DNA from: Paenibacillus ihbetae
Lineage (GTDB): Bacteria > Bacillota > Bacilli > Paenibacillales > Paenibacillaceae
Reading direction: 5' to 3'
DNA length: 64,000 bases
NCBI RefSeq assembly: GCF_002741055.1
Contig: NZ_CP016809.1
Span: 4,938,501-5,002,500 of the forward strand
Shown here: positions 17,718-26,580 of the stretch, piece after piece
How positions within the stretch are numbered: position 1 is the first letter of the stretch
Layout: each line of letters starts with the position of its first letter
Notes under the pieces: model-generated
What the model was told of the DNA's origin: nothing
Seen by the model: the letters and a program-made list of their open reading frames with translations, nothing else
The model's database searches: none
Program-made: the position numbers and the translations under genes

Positions 17718-17768
17718 TGATTCAAAAGATGGAACTTGCGCTCAGGCGCAAGCAAATCCGGGGGCAGC

Positions 17769-20700
17769 TTACATGCCTACGTGTTGACCAGGCTGGCTGC
17801 TCTCCGAGCTCCGTTCTTTCGGCGTGAAAGGCCACCAGTTGGCCCGGCCGAAGATGCGTACCATGACCGGCACGAAGAACGGGAGAAATACGAGGGCGTA
17901 CAGCACGAGTCCGACCAGCACGACGGTGGCGATCTGCATCATGGACAGGACGCCCGACGGATACATCGCGGCGAACGTTCCGCCGAGAATGACGACTGCG
18001 GACAAGATGACCGTCCCCATATTCCGCATGGCGTGAAGGATGGCATCCTTAACATCCCAGCTCTTGTTCTCGTTAAAGCGGGCCATCAGGAAGATGCTGT
18101 AATCGACGCCCAGTGCGATCAGCATAACAAAGCTGAAGAATGGCGTCGCCCAGGTAATGCCGGAATAACCCAGGCCGTGCACGAAGATCATCTCGGTCAC
18201 CCCAACCGAGGTAAAGTACGTAATAACAAGGGAGATTATGAGATAAATCGGCATCACGATGGAACGCAGAAGCACGACCAGAATAATAAAGATTCCGCTG
18301 AGCATCAGAATAACCGTACGGGTATAGTCCTCGTCCGAGATGCTCTGCAGGTCATGGTTCGTGCTCGTAATGCCGCTGATGGCGACCTCGGCGTTTTCCA
18401 GCTTCGTATCCTTCACCGCACGGGCAACGGCCGCCTCAATCTGCTCGACGCTTCCCAGCGCTTCCTCGCTGTACGGGTTGGTCGACAGCACGACATCAAG
18501 GGTCATGACCTTGCGGTTATCGGATAGGTACGTATCGAACACCGTCTGCATCTCGTCGTTCTCCAGCGCTTCCTGCGGAATGAAGAAGCCGCTGAGCTCG
18601 TCGTCCTGGAGATCCTGGATCTGCTGCAGATAGTCTTGGGCCGAGCTTAATCCGTCGGTAATCTGCTTTAACCCGTCCGCGCTGGAGTTTAGGCCTTCCG
18701 TCAGCTCGCCAAGCTGTCCGGTAAGATCACCGAACCCGTCAGCCAGCTGTTGTTGGCCTCCCTGCAGCTGGTCCAGTCCCCCTGTAATGGATGGGATCTG
18801 GTTTACGATGCGTCCTTGGCCGTCCGCGGCCTGGGATAGTCCTGACTTGAGCTCGCCGATGCCTGCCGCGAGCTTTTGCAGCCCGTTTGCAAGCGCGGTC
18901 TGTCCGGCGGCAGCTTGGGCGTAGCCTTTGTTGGCTTCCGACAGGCCGGCGGCCGCGCCCTTCATCTGCTCGGAAAGCTGTCCGAGCCCTGCAGCCAGCT
19001 CGGCAGTGCCGGCGGCGGTTTGGGTCACGGTTCCCTTAATCGTCTGATAATTCATGTCCTGAATGATTTCAGGATGACTATTCTCAAGACCCGAGAAGGA
19101 AGCTTCAAGCCCCTTCAGCGCAGCCGCTACGCTTCCAAGCTGCTCCTGAATTCCGTTTACGCCGCCGTTAAGCGCCGCAAGTCCGGTATCCAGCTGCTTA
19201 TAGCCTTCAAGCAGCTTGGCATGCGCGTTCGCAAGCTCCTTCGCGCTTTGCGCCGCTTGCGTAAGCCCGGACTCGATTTCGCCGGCTCCGACGGATCCGC
19301 TTTTGATCCCTTGCTCAATGGCTTTGAGGCCTTGCGCAAGCTCATTCATGCCGGCCTTGAGCTCGGCCGTTCCTTTCGTTAATTCCTTCGCGCCGGCGGC
19401 GGCTTCATTCAGCTTGGGCGCATTTTCGCTCAGCTGCTTGCCTGCTTCGGATAAGCCGCTTTGAATTTGTGCCAGCCCGTCATTCGTTTCCGTAAGACCC
19501 TCATTCAGCGTTTTCACTTGAGTCGGAATAAGGAAGTCATGAATTTGTTCGCCTGTCGGGCGGGAGAGGCTGCGAATGCTGGATACGCCTTCGACCTTTT
19601 CCACTTCCCGGCTGATCTTCTCCGCAAGCCCCATATATTCCGCCGTATCCATCTCGTCATCATTCTTAATGACGATGGTGGAAGGCATCGACTGTCCGGG
19701 ACCGAAGCTGTCGGAAATAATGTTGAAGCCCTTGACGGACTCATAGCTCGGGCCGATCTCCTCAAGGCTGTTGAAGGAGAGCTTGCCGCTGTATGTCGCG
19801 AGAAACGGAGCCACGATAACTGCCACGACAAGCAGCGCGGCCCAAGGTCTTTTCAGCGAGAAGGAGCCGGCCGCACCCCACAGCTTGTTCTCGCTGTGCT
19901 CCAGCTTCCCGCGGGATGGCCAGAACAGCTTCTTGCCGAGCACCGCCATAAAGAACGGGACGACGGTAATCAGGGCAAGCAGCATGACGGCAATGCCGAC
20001 GGCAACAGCAACCGCTGATTTATACAGGATGAATTTCGACAGGCCGATCGCGATAAAGCCGACGAATACGGCCAATCCGGAATAAAATACGGTTCCGCCC
20101 GCTTTCCGGTACGTTTCGATAATGGCCGACTTCGTATCGTCCGAGGCCGTCAGCTCCTCCTTGAAGCGGCTGATCAGCAGGATACAGTAGTCGGTCCCGA
20201 TGCCGAACATGACGGCAACCATGAAGATTTGGGTGAAGGTCGAGATCGGGAAGTCGAACCGGTCAACGAGGAAGGAGACCACCGACTGGGACACAATGTA
20301 GCTGAGACCGACGGTGAGCAGCGGAACGAAAGGGGCGACAAACGAACGGAATACGATGAAGAGAATAAGGAGAATGAAGATGACCGTAATATATTCCGTT
20401 TTCTTGAGCCCTTCCTCCGAGCTGACGATCGTATCTTCATTAATGAGTCCTTCACTCGTCAGATAATGCTCGGCGCTTACGCCTTGAAGGATCTGATCGA
20501 CCTGTTCGGGCAGCGCCTTGACGGCCTCTTGGCCCCCGCTGACCTGCAAGGCGGTCATGATCGTTTTGCCGTCTTTGGCAATCAGCGTATCCTCGAGCTC
20601 CTTCTGGGTGAACGGCTCATTGATGGAGTCGATATTCAGGCTTTCCTTCCTGTCATTCAGGCTCTGAATGCCTTGCTTAATGCTCTCCTTGTCGGCGTCG

Positions 20701-20939
20701 CTCAGTCCATCGGGATTGTGAAAGACGAGGGCGACCTGATGTAGGGTTTCCCCGCCCTCGCCTCCCGAGGCTTCTTTAAGCATTTCGGCAGCTCGGGACG
20801 AGGTGTAGCCGTCAGGAACGGACAGCTGCCCCTTCTCCCGCACGAGATCTGCCATCGACGGTGCCGTCAAGAATAATGAGACGGCAGCGGCAAGCCATAG
20901 GACTATAATGAGCCATCTTGCTTTGAGTATGGCTTTCAA
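17769..20939 (-). CDS. MMPL/RND family transporter (YdfJ-like)
   Basis: A 1056-residue inner-membrane exporter. Two MMPL halves, each with one N-terminal helix (first: LKARWLIIVLWLAAAVSLFL), an extracellular domain and a five-helix bundle; FGIGTDYCILLISRFKEE and LGVDYSIFLMARFNENK carry the proton-relay GxDY segments. Residues about 475-760 form a long helical insert rich in Ala/Gly/Leu-Gln repeats (AAGLGQLSEQMKGAAAGL-like), an antenna-like coiled coil seen in Gram-positive MMPL and type VII-associated proteins. ATG overlaps the MarR stop by 4 bp (ATGA), so the two are translationally coupled. Substrate unknown: drugs, fatty acids or lipids by family. Confidence 0.88.
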   Translation of the reverse strand: MKAILKARWLIIVLWLAAAVSLFLTAPSMADLVREKGQLSVPDGYTSSRAAEMLKEASGGEGGETLHQVALVFHNPDGLSDADKESIKQGIQSLNDRKESLNIDSINEPFTQKELEDTLIAKDGKTIMTALQVSGGQEAVKALPEQVDQILQGVSAEHYLTSEGLINEDTIVSSEEGLKKTEYITVIFILLILFIVFRSFVAPFVPLLTVGLSYIVSQSVVSFLVDRFDFPISTFTQIFMVAVMFGIGTDYCILLISRFKEELTASDDTKSAIIETYRKAGGTVFYSGLAVFVGFIAIGLSKFILYKSAVAVAVGIAVMLLALITVVPFFMAVLGKKLFWPSRGKLEHSENKLWGAAGSFSLKRPWAALLVVAVIVAPFLATYSGKLSFNSLEEIGPSYESVKGFNIISDSFGPGQSMPSTIVIKNDDEMDTAEYMGLAEKISREVEKVEGVSSIRSLSRPTGEQIHDFLIPTQVKTLNEGLTETNDGLAQIQSGLSEAGKQLSENAPKLNEAAAGAKELTKGTAELKAGMNELAQGLKAIEQGIKSGSVGAGEIESGLTQAAQSAKELANAHAKLLEGYKQLDTGLAALNGGVNGIQEQLGSVAAALKGLEASFSGLENSHPEIIQDMNYQTIKGTVTQTAAGTAELAAGLGQLSEQMKGAAAGLSEANKGYAQAAAGQTALANGLQKLAAGIGELKSGLSQAADGQGRIVNQIPSITGGLDQLQGGQQQLADGFGDLTGQLGELTEGLNSSADGLKQITDGLSSAQDYLQQIQDLQDDELSGFFIPQEALENDEMQTVFDTYLSDNRKVMTLDVVLSTNPYSEEALGSVEQIEAAVARAVKDTKLENAEVAISGITSTNHDLQSISDEDYTRTVILMLSGIFIILVVLLRSIVMPIYLIISLVITYFTSVGVTEMIFVHGLGYSGITWATPFFSFVMLIALGVDYSIFLMARFNENKSWDVKDAILHAMRNMGTVILSAVVILGGTFAAMYPSGVLSMMQIATVVLVGLVLYALVFLPFFVPVMVRIFGRANWWPFTPKERSSESSQPGQHVGM

Positions 20940-21388
20940 TTTTTTCTCCCTCCTGATTCCTGCATCAATTGACCCAGCTTCTCGAACATCGATATGAACA
21001 TTTCGATATCTTTTTCTTCGAAATGCTTCAGGTACGGGGAAATGATATTCCGTACTTGCTCCTGGGCTGATTCGAAAATGGATGTGCCGTAATCGGTTAG
21101 CGCCAGATAGACCTGCCGCCGATCCGCTTCGTCGCGGGTCCGGTACAGGATCCCGGCGTCAACGAGTCGGTTGACGATGGCAGTGATCGAGCTTTTGCCT
21201 ACGGCCAGCGTGTCGGCCAGCTGCGAAGAGGTGCACTGGGGCATGCTGTTGATCAGGCGCACGACCTGGAATTGGTCGTTCGTCAGATCCTCGCCAAGAT
21301 GTTCCCGCATTTCGGCACTAATGCGCCGGGTAACCAACTGGTATACATCCAGATACCGGTCGATCCACTGCTTCGCCTTGTCATTCAA
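20936..21388 (-). CDS. MarR family transcriptional regulator
   Basis: A 150-residue winged-helix repressor. Core segments are LTNDQFQVVRLINSMP, CTSSQLADTLAVGKSSITAIVNRLVDAGIL (recognition helix) and RTRDEADRRQVYLALTDYG (wing with the conserved DxRR). Start is TTG 21388: AAGGAGGG ends 7 nt upstream, and the nearby ATG is out of frame. First gene of a two-gene operon with the MMPL exporter; it should repress its own operon through the palindrome at 21431-21451 and be released by a ligand, as in other MarR-exporter pairs (inference). Confidence 0.9.
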   Translation of the reverse strand: MNDKAKQWIDRYLDVYQLVTRRISAEMREHLGEDLTNDQFQVVRLINSMPQCTSSQLADTLAVGKSSITAIVNRLVDAGILYRTRDEADRRQVYLALTDYGTSIFESAQEQVRNIISPYLKHFEEKDIEMFISMFEKLGQLMQESGGRKN

Positions 21389-21430
21389 CCGATAGCCCTC
21401 CTTTCCAGAGCCGAATAGTTCGTGTATGAA

Positions 21431-21475
21431 ATAGTTTCATTAATGAACTATATGGCAGATGAGGGCAAAAGTCAA
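21431..21475 (-). promoter_or_regulatory. promoter and MarR operator
   Basis: Minus-strand TTGACT (complement of 21470-21475), 17-bp spacer, TATAGT (complement of 21447-21452). The -10 is overlapped by ATAGTTTCATTAATGAACTAT (21431-21451), a 20-bp palindrome broken by one extra T. Position fits steric repression by the MarR protein. Confidence 0.75.
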
Positions 21476-21676
21476 ACAGCAGTTTAAGGAGGATGATGAC
21501 CGGCGATTGGCCTTGCGGAAGCGGCGAGCTGAACCCGTCTGCCTCCCGGGGCGGCTTCCTTATTGGCGTTCACGATCGCGGCTTGAAGCCATCCTTTTAC
21601 GATATGATCGATCGCTTGGCTTATATGAAGCTATGGAATGCCGGAAGTACGCTTTTTGGGATGCGGGTGAGCCGGA

Positions 21677-22246
21677 TTATTCGAAAGGCATGTTACGGAC
21701 CGGAGCGAGCCGCATGCCGAGGGTCAAGCCCGACCATACAAGAAACAGCGTAACCGGCACAGCGATGGCCAAGCCAAGTGCAAGGGCTGGGAGATCGATC
21801 ATTTTCAGATGGAATAGATTGTACAGAGCATAAGCGCCAAAAGGAATTTCAAGAAGAGCAGCCGTAATCACGCCAGGCGTGTATTTCCGCGTCAGCATGG
21901 TAGCCCCCACATGCTTTATTCCGTCCAGGAGGAACACCGCAACGAATCCGGCGTACAGAAACGGCGTGCTGCCGGCCGCTTCATAACGAACAGCGGCATG
22001 CCAGGTAACGGAGGATAGCACGAGGCCGAGCACCAGTACGGCAAACGTAAAAGAGAACGTCAGATTTTTATCCCACCTTATCCGAACGGACGAAATGCTG
22101 GAAAGCGATGGGTTGTCTTTGTTGCTCCTAACCCAGCGCTCCATGGTTGCGATTTCCTCGCCATCGTGTAAGAAGAACACGATCGGCAGCAGCCATAACA
22201 GCATTTCCATGCTCCAATTCCAACCTAAAGATTCCGTCAATATCAT
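21677..22246 (-). CDS. HXXEE domain membrane protein
   Basis: A 189-residue integral membrane protein with about five helices. The name-giving motif His-x-x-Glu-Glu is present as FFLHDGEEIATMERW in the first helix. A second conserved-looking histidine segment is DGIKHVGATMLTRKYTPG. The HXXEE family has no proven function; conserved His/Glu residues inside the membrane suggest metal binding or hydrolase activity. ATG 22246 follows GAAGGGAGAG. It lies downstream of the TetR gene on the same strand, with a 220-bp gap, so it could be a TetR target or independent. Confidence 0.75.
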   Translation of the reverse strand: MILTESLGWNWSMEMLLWLLPIVFFLHDGEEIATMERWVRSNKDNPSLSSISSVRIRWDKNLTFSFTFAVLVLGLVLSSVTWHAAVRYEAAGSTPFLYAGFVAVFLLDGIKHVGATMLTRKYTPGVITAALLEIPFGAYALYNLFHLKMIDLPALALGLAIAVPVTLFLVWSGLTLGMRLAPVRNMPFE

Positions 22247-22469
22247 TCTCTCCCTTCAAAGGTCCTTCGACCAAATGCACAAGTTGAGCGGATACTCAAA
22301 AAATGATCGTAAAATAAGCTGACGCTTTTTAGCGACAATCGCATAAGCAATCAGCAGGATTCAGAAGCAATCACCAGGACAGCAGCCTGTTCATAAAGGC
22401 GCCGCAAAGGAATTGACTCATTGCAATATAAACGATTTGCGCGGGTCTTTCGATCTTCATCCGATGTTC

Positions 22470-23060
22470 CTAACTCCATTCGTGCATCAGCAAACGGACG
22501 AGCTCCCGGACATACGCCTCGCCTCCAAGCGGCATGAAACCCTCGCCGAAACGGGAATGGAGCATGAAGTATACGAGAATGGAAGAGGTGATCATCATCA
22601 TCGCAACTTGGACGGTAAATTCCTGAGGAGGCCCGGATGCTCCCGGCCGTTTCAACACGCTCCTGCCCGCCGTACCGAACCCGCCAATCAGCCTGGCAAC
22701 TTCAGCCGATACCTCGGCATCGTTAACGAACTCCGGGGACCAGATGAGCATGATATATTCCTGATTCAATTTCAGAAACTCGAGATACTTCATGCCATAG
22801 CGGACCAAGGCCTCTTCCGTCGACAGCTCAGCCAGCGCATTCGCATCTGCTTGTACTTGCGGAATAAAGGAAAAGTTGCGAACGATATCAAGCAGCAGCT
22901 TCCGCTTATCGCCGAAATGATAAAAGATCAAGCCTTCAGCTACCCCGCTCTCGGCAGCGATTTCCTTAGTCGTTGTGGCATGGTATCCCTGTCTGGAGAA
23001 CAGATTTAGAGCTGATTGAAGAATCCGTTCTTTTTTTGCATTCGCTTTGCTGGTTGGCAT
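22470..23060 (-). CDS. TetR family transcriptional regulator
   Basis: A 196-residue repressor. The N-terminal HTH is clear: ERILQSALNLFSRQGYHATTTKEIAAESGVAEGLIFYHFGDKRK in one-letter order, here described by its ends ERILQSAL and YHFGDKRK. A helical ligand domain follows (about 65-196). ATG 23060 (MPTSKANAKK) is chosen: AAAGGCGG lies upstream, whereas an in-frame ATG 31 codons earlier adds a non-family N-terminus. Its promoter carries a perfect palindrome overlapping the -10, so autoregulation is likely. Candidate target: the HXXEE gene downstream. Ligand unknown. Confidence 0.88.
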   Translation of the reverse strand: MPTSKANAKKERILQSALNLFSRQGYHATTTKEIAAESGVAEGLIFYHFGDKRKLLLDIVRNFSFIPQVQADANALAELSTEEALVRYGMKYLEFLKLNQEYIMLIWSPEFVNDAEVSAEVARLIGGFGTAGRSVLKRPGASGPPQEFTVQVAMMMITSSILVYFMLHSRFGEGFMPLGGEAYVRELVRLLMHEWS

Positions 23061-23209
23061 AAGAAAATACCGCCTTTGTGGTTGGAATTTCGGTCTTGAT
23101 ATGAATATCGTTTTTGAAGGGCTGCCGATTCGAAAAAAGGAGACAATCACCATAATGATAACGTTATAGCGGGCCCAAGCGTCAGGCGAACATCGACCTG
23201 TTAATAAAA

Positions 23210-23254
23210 ATTGAGTATTTACTCAATATTATTTTTTCGCTCATTCGTTGTCAA
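23210..23254 (-). promoter_or_regulatory. sigA promoter and TetR operator
   Basis: Minus-strand TTGACA (complement of 23249-23254), exactly 17 bp, TAATAT (complement of 23226-23231). The perfect inverted repeat ATTGAGTA-TT-TACTCAAT (23210-23227) overlaps the last -10 bases and the likely start point. The leader to the TetR ATG is about 160 nt. Confidence 0.75.
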
Positions 23255-23342
23255 TAGGGCTTGGAAAAGGACCGCGTAGGGCCGATCGGATTCTTCGAGT
23301 ACGGTTCTGGTGTATTGACGTAGCTCATTCATCTTTACATGG

Positions 23343-23367
23343 TAAAAAACCGCGCAATAAGCGCGGC
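23343..23367 (-). terminator. terminator of the LysR gene at 23380
   Basis: Minus strand CCGCGC-TTATT-GCGCGG followed by TTTTTTACC. It sits 13 bp past the stop codon. Confidence 0.85.
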
Positions 23368-23379
23368 TTCATGACGGGG

Positions 23380-24261
23380 TCATTTCAATTCCTGCAGCCG
23401 ATAATACTTCTCCAAAAAATCGCGAAAAGATAATGCGGCTTGGGATAAATATCGGGACCGCAGCCAGGCGATGCGGAAGGTGCGGCGGGTTTCGGGCTGC
23501 TCGATGCGCAGCTTGACGAGCTTCAATTCCTCGCCGCTCTTGCATTCGCCGATGAGCGCCACGCCGAATCCGCTGCGGACGAGTTCGGCGATCGTGCCGG
23601 GATCCTCGACCTCGCAGACGACGTTCGGGATGAATCCGGCCCGGCTGCAAAACTCGTTGTTCATTTTTTGATAGGGATGTCCTTCCTTATAGCCGACAAA
23701 AGGCTCCTGCGCGGCCTCGCTTAAATGGACGGAGGCTCTCGAAGCCAGCCGGTGGGCCGGAGGGACCGCCAGAAATACTTCTTCGTCGAGCAGGGGAAGG
23801 TGGTCGATATCCGGATGCTTGATCGGCATGGAGGTGAGGAAGAAATCGACCTCGCTTAACTCAATCGTCTGCTCCATATCCTCCATAGAAGACTGAACGA
23901 TGTGGAAATTGATCTCGGGATGCTTTTCCAGAAATAGGCGCAGCGGCTCGCGAAGCTGCTCCATGTTCGATAAAGCCAAATGAATGCGGCCGCGCTCCAG
24001 TCCCGCCAGATCGGCAACCTCCCTTCGACCTTCCTCCAGCAATTGAAGCGCCGTCCTGGCTCTCGCCAAAAACGCTTTGCCGTAGGCATTCAACCGGATC
24101 TGCCGTCCCTGCCGTTCGAACAAAGGGGTGCCGAGATCCTCCTCCAACCGGGAAATCGTCTTGCTCAGGGCGGGCTGAGCAATGCGAAGCTCCTGGGCGG
24201 CCTTGGTCATATGCTCAAGCCTGGCGACCGTGACAAAATACTTCAGCTGCAGCAGCTCCAT
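23380..24261 (-). CDS. LysR family transcriptional regulator
   Basis: A 293-residue regulator: N-terminal winged HTH at 1-60 (QLKYFVTVARLEHMTKAAQEL, then AQPALSKTISRLEEDLGTPLF), followed by the two-lobed substrate-binding domain (about 90-290) for an effector. ATG 24261 (MELLQLKYF) has GGCAGGAGATACG upstream. Divergent from the MDR oxidoreductase gene with 128 bp between starts, the classic LysR arrangement, so it probably controls that enzyme. Effector unknown; relatives respond to oxidants, aromatic compounds or metabolites. Confidence 0.88.
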   Translation of the reverse strand: MELLQLKYFVTVARLEHMTKAAQELRIAQPALSKTISRLEEDLGTPLFERQGRQIRLNAYGKAFLARARTALQLLEEGRREVADLAGLERGRIHLALSNMEQLREPLRLFLEKHPEINFHIVQSSMEDMEQTIELSEVDFFLTSMPIKHPDIDHLPLLDEEVFLAVPPAHRLASRASVHLSEAAQEPFVGYKEGHPYQKMNNEFCSRAGFIPNVVCEVEDPGTIAELVRSGFGVALIGECKSGEELKLVKLRIEQPETRRTFRIAWLRSRYLSQAALSFRDFLEKYYRLQELK

Positions 24262-24280
24262 CGTATCTCCTGCCTTTCTT

Positions 24281-24296
24281 ATATACTTCAGTATAT
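24281..24296. promoter_or_regulatory. candidate LysR-binding site
   Basis: ATATAC-TTCA-GTATAT, a perfect 6-bp inverted repeat containing a T-N11-A pattern in the LysR/MDR divergent gap. It lies 20 bp before the LysR start, consistent with autoregulation. Confidence 0.5.
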
Positions 24297-24389
24297 ATAT
24301 TCATGGATTATTTTATATTTTTTATTATCTATCGGTGATTATAGAATGAAATCGAGAGGAAGATCAATCGATAAAAGGGGATGAGATCC

Positions 24390-25307
24390 ATGAAAGCAGC
24401 AGCTTTTTCTTCGATCGGGCCGCCGGAGGTCCTTCGCATCATAGACTTCGAGGATCCGCAGGCAGGACCGGGTCAGGTGCGGGTAAAAGTCAGGAGTGCG
24501 GGCGTGCAGCCTGCCGACTGTGCGGTGCGGGGCACCGGATGGACGCCTCCGTCGGTAACCTTGAAGCGGCCTCAAATCGTCGGCAATGAGTTTGCCGGCA
24601 CAATCGATCAGGTCGGGGAGGGGGTAGCCGGCTTTTCGCCCGGGGACGCCGTGCTCGGATGGTCGCTCCTTGCTTGTTATGCGGAGTATGTCGTCGTCAG
24701 TGCGGATCAGATCGTGCGAAAGCCTGAATCCATGAGCTGGGAGGAGGCCGGCGTCCTAAGCGCCTCCGGGCAAACAGCCCATACGGCCCTGGAGCAGCTG
24801 CGAGTAGGGGCCGGCGACACCGTATTGATTCATGCGGCTGCCGGCGGAGTAGGGACCTTTGCCGTTCAGATCGCCTTGGCCCTTGGAGCCAAGGAGGTTA
24901 TTGGAACGGCAAGCGAGCGAAACCATGATTACCTGCGCTCGCTTGGCGCGGTTCCGGTCCTCTATGGTCCGGGTCTGGTCGATCGGGTGAGGGAAATCGC
25001 CCACGAGGGGGTGGATGCAGCTTTGGATGCGGCGGGCGAGGAGGCTTTGCGGGCATCGGTGGAACTGGTGAATGACAGGAGCCGGATCGGCACGATCGCC
25101 TCGTTTGAAGCGGTAAGCGAGCTTGGCGTTCTTGCGATTCGCAGCCAAAGGTCCCAGTCCCGGTTAAATGCGCTCGTGCGTTTATATGAGCAGGGAATGC
25201 TTCGGATTCACGTTTCGCATGTGTTCCCGCTCAGCGAAGCTGCGAAGGCGCACCGGCTGGTGGAAACGGGCCATGCACGCGGCAAGACCGTACTGTTCAT
25301 TGACTAG
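24390..25307 (+). CDS. zinc-free MDR oxidoreductase (quinone oxidoreductase/zeta-crystallin type)
   Basis: A 305-residue NADPH-dependent enzyme. The N-terminal GroES-like domain has GNEFAGTIDQVGEGVAGF and lacks the zinc cysteine/histidine set, and the cofactor-binding stretch is AAAGGVGTFAVQIALALGA. The family reduces quinones, alkenals or related electrophiles in the cytoplasm. ATG 24390 has AAGGGG 9 nt upstream; an ATG three codons earlier is possible but closer than ideal. Divergent from LysR, the presumed regulator. A strong bidirectional terminator follows, so it is a single-gene unit. Confidence 0.87.
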   Translation: MKAAAFSSIGPPEVLRIIDFEDPQAGPGQVRVKVRSAGVQPADCAVRGTGWTPPSVTLKRPQIVGNEFAGTIDQVGEGVAGFSPGDAVLGWSLLACYAEYVVVSADQIVRKPESMSWEEAGVLSASGQTAHTALEQLRVGAGDTVLIHAAAGGVGTFAVQIALALGAKEVIGTASERNHDYLRSLGAVPVLYGPGLVDRVREIAHEGVDAALDAAGEEALRASVELVNDRSRIGTIASFEAVSELGVLAIRSQRSQSRLNALVRLYEQGMLRIHVSHVFPLSEAAKAHRLVETGHARGKTVLFID

Positions 25308-25365
25308 CCGCCTTAAGAGCCTGTTAGCAGGCTGACGCTTGGCGGGAGCCGCCTTGGATTCGAAC

Positions 25366-25416
25366 AAAAGGAGATGTTCCTTAAGATCATTGGATCTCGC
25401 GGACATCTCTTTTTTG
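25366..25416. terminator. bidirectional terminator between convergent genes
   Basis: GAGATGTTCC (25371-25380) pairs with GGACATCTC (25401-25409), with one bulge. TTTTTTT follows on the plus strand and CCTTTTG on the minus strand. It serves the MDR enzyme and the MerR gene. Confidence 0.75.
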
Positions 25417-25439
25417 CGTTGGTTGGCCTGCTGCCTTGA

Positions 25440-26141
25440 TTATATCAGCTTCAGCACCTCACACAGGCGGTACACATAATGGACGCCGCGGATTTGATGG
25501 TGATTCAGGTGATTTAAGTAGACAAGCGTCTCCTTAAACAGCCTTCTTGCATTATGGACCTGGTGATGCTGGAGCTCTTGCAGCACATCCTTAATGACCT
25601 CAAGCGGATAATTGGCCGAACGTAGAATGCGGATGATCAGGATTTGCCGGACCAGCGCCCGGTTGAACGTCCGATAGCCATTCTCTTCATCGCGCGGCAG
25701 CGTTATGACCCCTTCCTTCTCCCAATGCCGGATTGCCGTGGCTTCAACGCCGGTTTCGGCGGCGACCTCGCCGATGGTCATCTTATCCTTGCGGCCATGG
25801 GTATCGGCATCATCCAATTGCTCCGTGTCCAGAATGCGGATCGTTCGTTCGGCAAGGGTTTTGTCGCGATGGAGCCGGGCCTGCACTTCATTGATGATCC
25901 ATAGCGCTTCATCGAGCTCCTTCTCCTGCAGCTTTTTCATCACTTTCTTCGTAACATCGACGCCGAAGCCCGGAAACATGGCCCGGATGCATTCAAAGTA
26001 TGCCGCATGCTCCTCGGTGTAGATCCGGTAGCCGCTTGCAGTGCGTTCAGCCGGCGGAACGATGCCCCAGCTCTCATAGTGCCGAAGCGCGCTTGTGCTG
26101 ATGCCCAGCTTTCTGGCGATCTCGATGGGCCGGATTCCCAT
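25440..26141 (-). CDS. MerR family regulator with two HTH domains
   Basis: A 233-residue protein in which two MerR-type domains follow each other. First: IEIARKLGISTSALRHYESWG with GYRIYTEEHAAYF (about 5-50, helices to 105). Second: MTIGEVAAETGVEATAIRHW with GYRTFNRALVRQ (about 120-170). A short helical C-terminus follows, without an obvious ligand-binding domain. Usual MerR regulators have one HTH and dimerise; here both half-sites might be read by one chain. ATG 26141 follows GGAGGAGGTAGTG. Divergent from the UvrA-like/ABC exporter pair, its likely target. No cysteine cluster for metal sensing, so a drug or another signal is more likely (inference). Confidence 0.8.
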   Translation of the reverse strand: MGIRPIEIARKLGISTSALRHYESWGIVPPAERTASGYRIYTEEHAAYFECIRAMFPGFGVDVTKKVMKKLQEKELDEALWIINEVQARLHRDKTLAERTIRILDTEQLDDADTHGRKDKMTIGEVAAETGVEATAIRHWEKEGVITLPRDEENGYRTFNRALVRQILIIRILRSANYPLEVIKDVLQELQHHQVHNARRLFKETLVYLNHLNHHQIRGVHYVYRLCEVLKLI

Positions 26142-26438
26142 GGATCACTACCTCCTCCGGATTGGCTTGTACAATTACGTTTCTGGGTGGATTGTATCAT
26201 GATGGACCACGGGAATAAAGCGGGTCCTGGTATGCATACACGATTACTGGATGATTGGGAACAAGCTGGAAGTCGAGCGGGAGCTTTTTAGCGGAATGTA
26301 GCCGTTCAAACATTATAACTAAACCTTAAAGCACCATGACGGGATTGATCTGGGAAAGTAGCGGTGCGTCAATGGTCGAATTCCTGGAATTTTGTACTTG
26401 CATCAATGTTGTAAGATGGGGATGTAATCGGTGCTGGT
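26142..26438. other. MerR/UvrA-like divergent control region
   Basis: No gene. It contains TTGTACAA (26167-26174) 25 bp before the MerR start and related TTGTA/TACAA words at 26192-26197. A convincing -35/-10 with the long spacer typical of MerR targets could not be assigned. Confidence 0.4.
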
Positions 26439-26565
26439 GCTTCCGAAGCGAGTTTTGTTGCGATGTAACTCCTTCCGAAGCATTTGCTCCACAAAACGGA
26501 GCGAACGCTTCCGAAGCGAGTTTTGTTGCGACGTAGCTCCTTCCGAAGCATATGCTCCACAAAAC
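26439..26565 (+). repeat. two 59-bp direct repeats in the leader of the UvrA-like gene
   Basis: Copies at 26439-26497 and 26507-26565 (period 68) differ at 3 of 59 positions. Each starts GCTTCCGAAGCGAGTTTTGT and ends GCTCCACAAAAC, so GTTTTGT can pair with ACAAAAC inside a copy. The second copy ends 16 bp before the ATG, directly in front of the ribosome-binding site. The words CTTCCGAAG and GCATATGCT recur in modified form at 38154-38335. Confidence 0.8.
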
Positions 26566-26580
26566 TTTGAGGAGGTTATC

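Noticed and set aside
26431..26580. Longer N-terminus of the UvrA-like protein through the duplicated repeats
   Set aside because: The encoded residues come from the DNA repeat, do not resemble the family, and a strong ribosome-binding site precedes the ATG at 26581.
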